The notes beneath the pieces are model-generated. The model worked only from the letters and a program-made list of their open reading frames with translations. It was not told the origin of the DNA and did not search any database. The translations under genes were made by a program, and so were the position numbers. Positions 4,619 through 5,556 of a stretch of 5,556 nucleotides of DNA are shown piece after piece (position 1 is the first letter of the stretch; each line of letters begins with the position of its first letter). Location of the stretch: positions 1 to 5,556 of the forward strand of contig JAAYMG010000192.1 of NCBI GenBank assembly GCA_012521525.1, read 5' to 3'. Source of the DNA: Clostridiales bacterium. GTDB taxonomy: Bacteria; Bacillota; Clostridia; Oscillospirales; JAAYOS01.

Positions 4619-5556
4619 ATGAAAGTCCTTGGTCTCTCCTTTGGGCGCAAGAACAGGAATTGCGATATTCTTGTCAAGGAAGCCCTGTTGGGAGCAAAAG
4701 AAGCCGGAGCCGAAATCTATTTTCTGAACATGGTCGATAAAAAAATCGGACACTGCACAGGGTGCGAAGCGTGCGACAGACGCAGGGAGAACGGCGGACC
4801 GTCCAGATGCGTGATAAAGGACGATTTCCCGTTTGTCGAGAATGCTATCCTGGAAGCGGATGCGATCATCCTGGCTGCCCCTGTTTACGTACTCGGTCCT
4901 GTCGGACAGCTCAAAAACCTCATCGACCGCATGGGTCCCTCCCACGACAGAGCTCAGATGCAAAGGGAAAACGCAAAAAGGATCGCCCAGGGAAAGAGCG
5001 GCGAGGAACTGCTCGATCCGCGTCTGTTCAAGGACCGCTTCCTTGGTCTGATATCCGTAGGCGGCGCCCGCACCGAGCACTGGACCTCGATGGGTTTGCC
5101 CAACATGCATTTGTTCCCCTTCTCTATGCAGATGACGGTCGTTGACCACTACAACGCTTACGATATGGGAGATATCGTAAATCCGCTGTTTGACGACGCA
5201 CTCCTGGCCCGTATGCATCGCATGGGCAAATCGGTCACCGAGGCTATAGGCACCCCGCGTCTCGAGGTCGAGTGGAAAGGCGACAGGCCCGGTGTCTGCC
5301 CGCTTTGCCACAACGATATCATAACAGTAAAAACCGGTACCACGGTAGAATGCCCGATATGCGGCATGGCAGGAACTCTCTCCATAGTGGACGGCCAGAT
5401 CAAGGTCGACTTCCCGCCTGAGCAGATCGAGCGCTCCCGTATGCGTCAGGGCGGTGTTGATGACCATATGGATGAGATCGCAAGCTTCAAGCCTGTCGTC
5501 GAAGAAAAACTGAAGAAGTATGGTCACCTCATACCCGAGAAGATGAAGCGCTTCGA
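4619..5556 (+). CDS. Flavodoxin-fold iron-sulfur flavoprotein with C-terminal zinc-ribbon/rubredoxin-like knuckle (partial, 3' end missing)
   Basis: The frame is open from ATG 4619 to the window edge, giving 312 whole codons and no stop. Residues 1-200 resemble the flavodoxin-like NAD(P)H-dependent FMN reductase family: start strand M1-K-V-L-G-L-S, then a loop with few small residues (F8-G-R-K-N-R-N14) for FMN phosphate, and A86-A-P-V-Y90 for the flavin ring region. The insert C46-T-G-C49-E-A-C52 with C64 resembles the compact cysteine motif of iron-sulfur flavoproteins, which hold a [4Fe-4S] cluster. Residues 227-248 add a CPLC...CPIC pair (C227, C230, C245, C248) able to bind zinc or iron. 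The protein is soluble and cytoplasmic. Likely role: electron transfer or reduction of an organic substrate. A link to reducing the aglycone or the unsaturated sugar product is only suggested by position, and it has its own promoter. It could equally be an unrelated redox gene. Confidence 0.83.
   Translation, partial: MKVLGLSFGRKNRNCDILVKEALLGAKEAGAEIYFLNMVDKKIGHCTGCEACDRRRENGGPSRCVIKDDFPFVENAILEADAIILAAPVYVLGPVGQLKNLIDRMGPSHDRAQMQRENAKRIAQGKSGEELLDPRLFKDRFLGLISVGGARTEHWTSMGLPNMHLFPFSMQMTVVDHYNAYDMGDIVNPLFDDALLARMHRMGKSVTEAIGTPRLEVEWKGDRPGVCPLCHNDIITVKTGTTVECPICGMAGTLSIVDGQIKVDFPPEQIERSRMRQGGVDDHMDEIASFKPVVEEKLKKYGHLIPEKMKRF

Noticed and set aside
4388..5527. Long open frame (379 codons) on the - strand opposite the flavoprotein
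   Set aside because: The + strand frame has clear flavodoxin and cysteine motifs, a strong Shine-Dalgarno and a promoter. The antisense translation shows no recognisable domain and spans the intergenic gap and the hydrolase end, so it is a codon-usage shadow.

Overview
The window holds five genes, all on the + strand, in roughly half-GC coding DNA behind an AT-rich upstream region. Order: a Gfo/Idh/MocA oxidoreductase (195-1286), a small DUF6379-type protein (1307-1744), a sugar-phosphate isomerase/epimerase-like TIM barrel (1741-2706), a CocE/NonD-type alpha/beta hydrolase (2716-4479), and an iron-sulfur flavoprotein with a C-terminal four-cysteine knuckle that runs off the right edge (4619 onward). 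Strong GGAGG-type ribosome sites, an ATGA start/stop overlap, short gene spacing and free use of ATA and AGG/AGA codons suggest an anaerobic Firmicute (Clostridia), perhaps from a gut. This is inference; no taxonomic marker is present.

The first three genes are the central observation. An oxidoreductase, a DUF6379 protein and a TIM-barrel epimerase-like protein together match the known C-glycoside deglycosylation system (DgpA + DgpB/DgpC of intestinal strain PUE, DfgA/DfgB of Eubacterium cellulosolvens, CarA/CarB/CarC-type enzymes of soil bacteria). In that pathway the oxidoreductase converts the sugar C3 hydroxyl of a plant C-glycoside to a ketone. The two-subunit metal enzyme then splits the carbon-carbon bond between sugar and aglycone by elimination. 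The alpha and beta subunits are translationally coupled here, as expected for an obligate complex.

The hydrolase gene follows the alpha subunit by 9 bp, with its Shine-Dalgarno overlapping the preceding stop codon, so it belongs to the same transcript. It may act on an ester or other acyl linkage in the substrate or on a pathway product. After it comes a 139-bp gap with a structured segment (4499-4547, two competing stems) and then a near-consensus promoter (TTGACA, 17 bp, TAAAAT; 4564-4592). The flavoprotein is therefore probably a second transcription unit. It may handle reduction of the released aglycone or of the unsaturated keto-sugar, but that is a guess from position.

Upstream of the first gene (1-194) there is no convincing gene. 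It holds a plausible extended -10 promoter (115-143) whose -10 lies inside a perfect 5-4-5 inverted repeat (134-147), a candidate operator for a substrate-responsive repressor encoded outside the window. None of the proteins has a signal peptide or membrane segment, so the chemistry is cytoplasmic and an importer must be encoded elsewhere.
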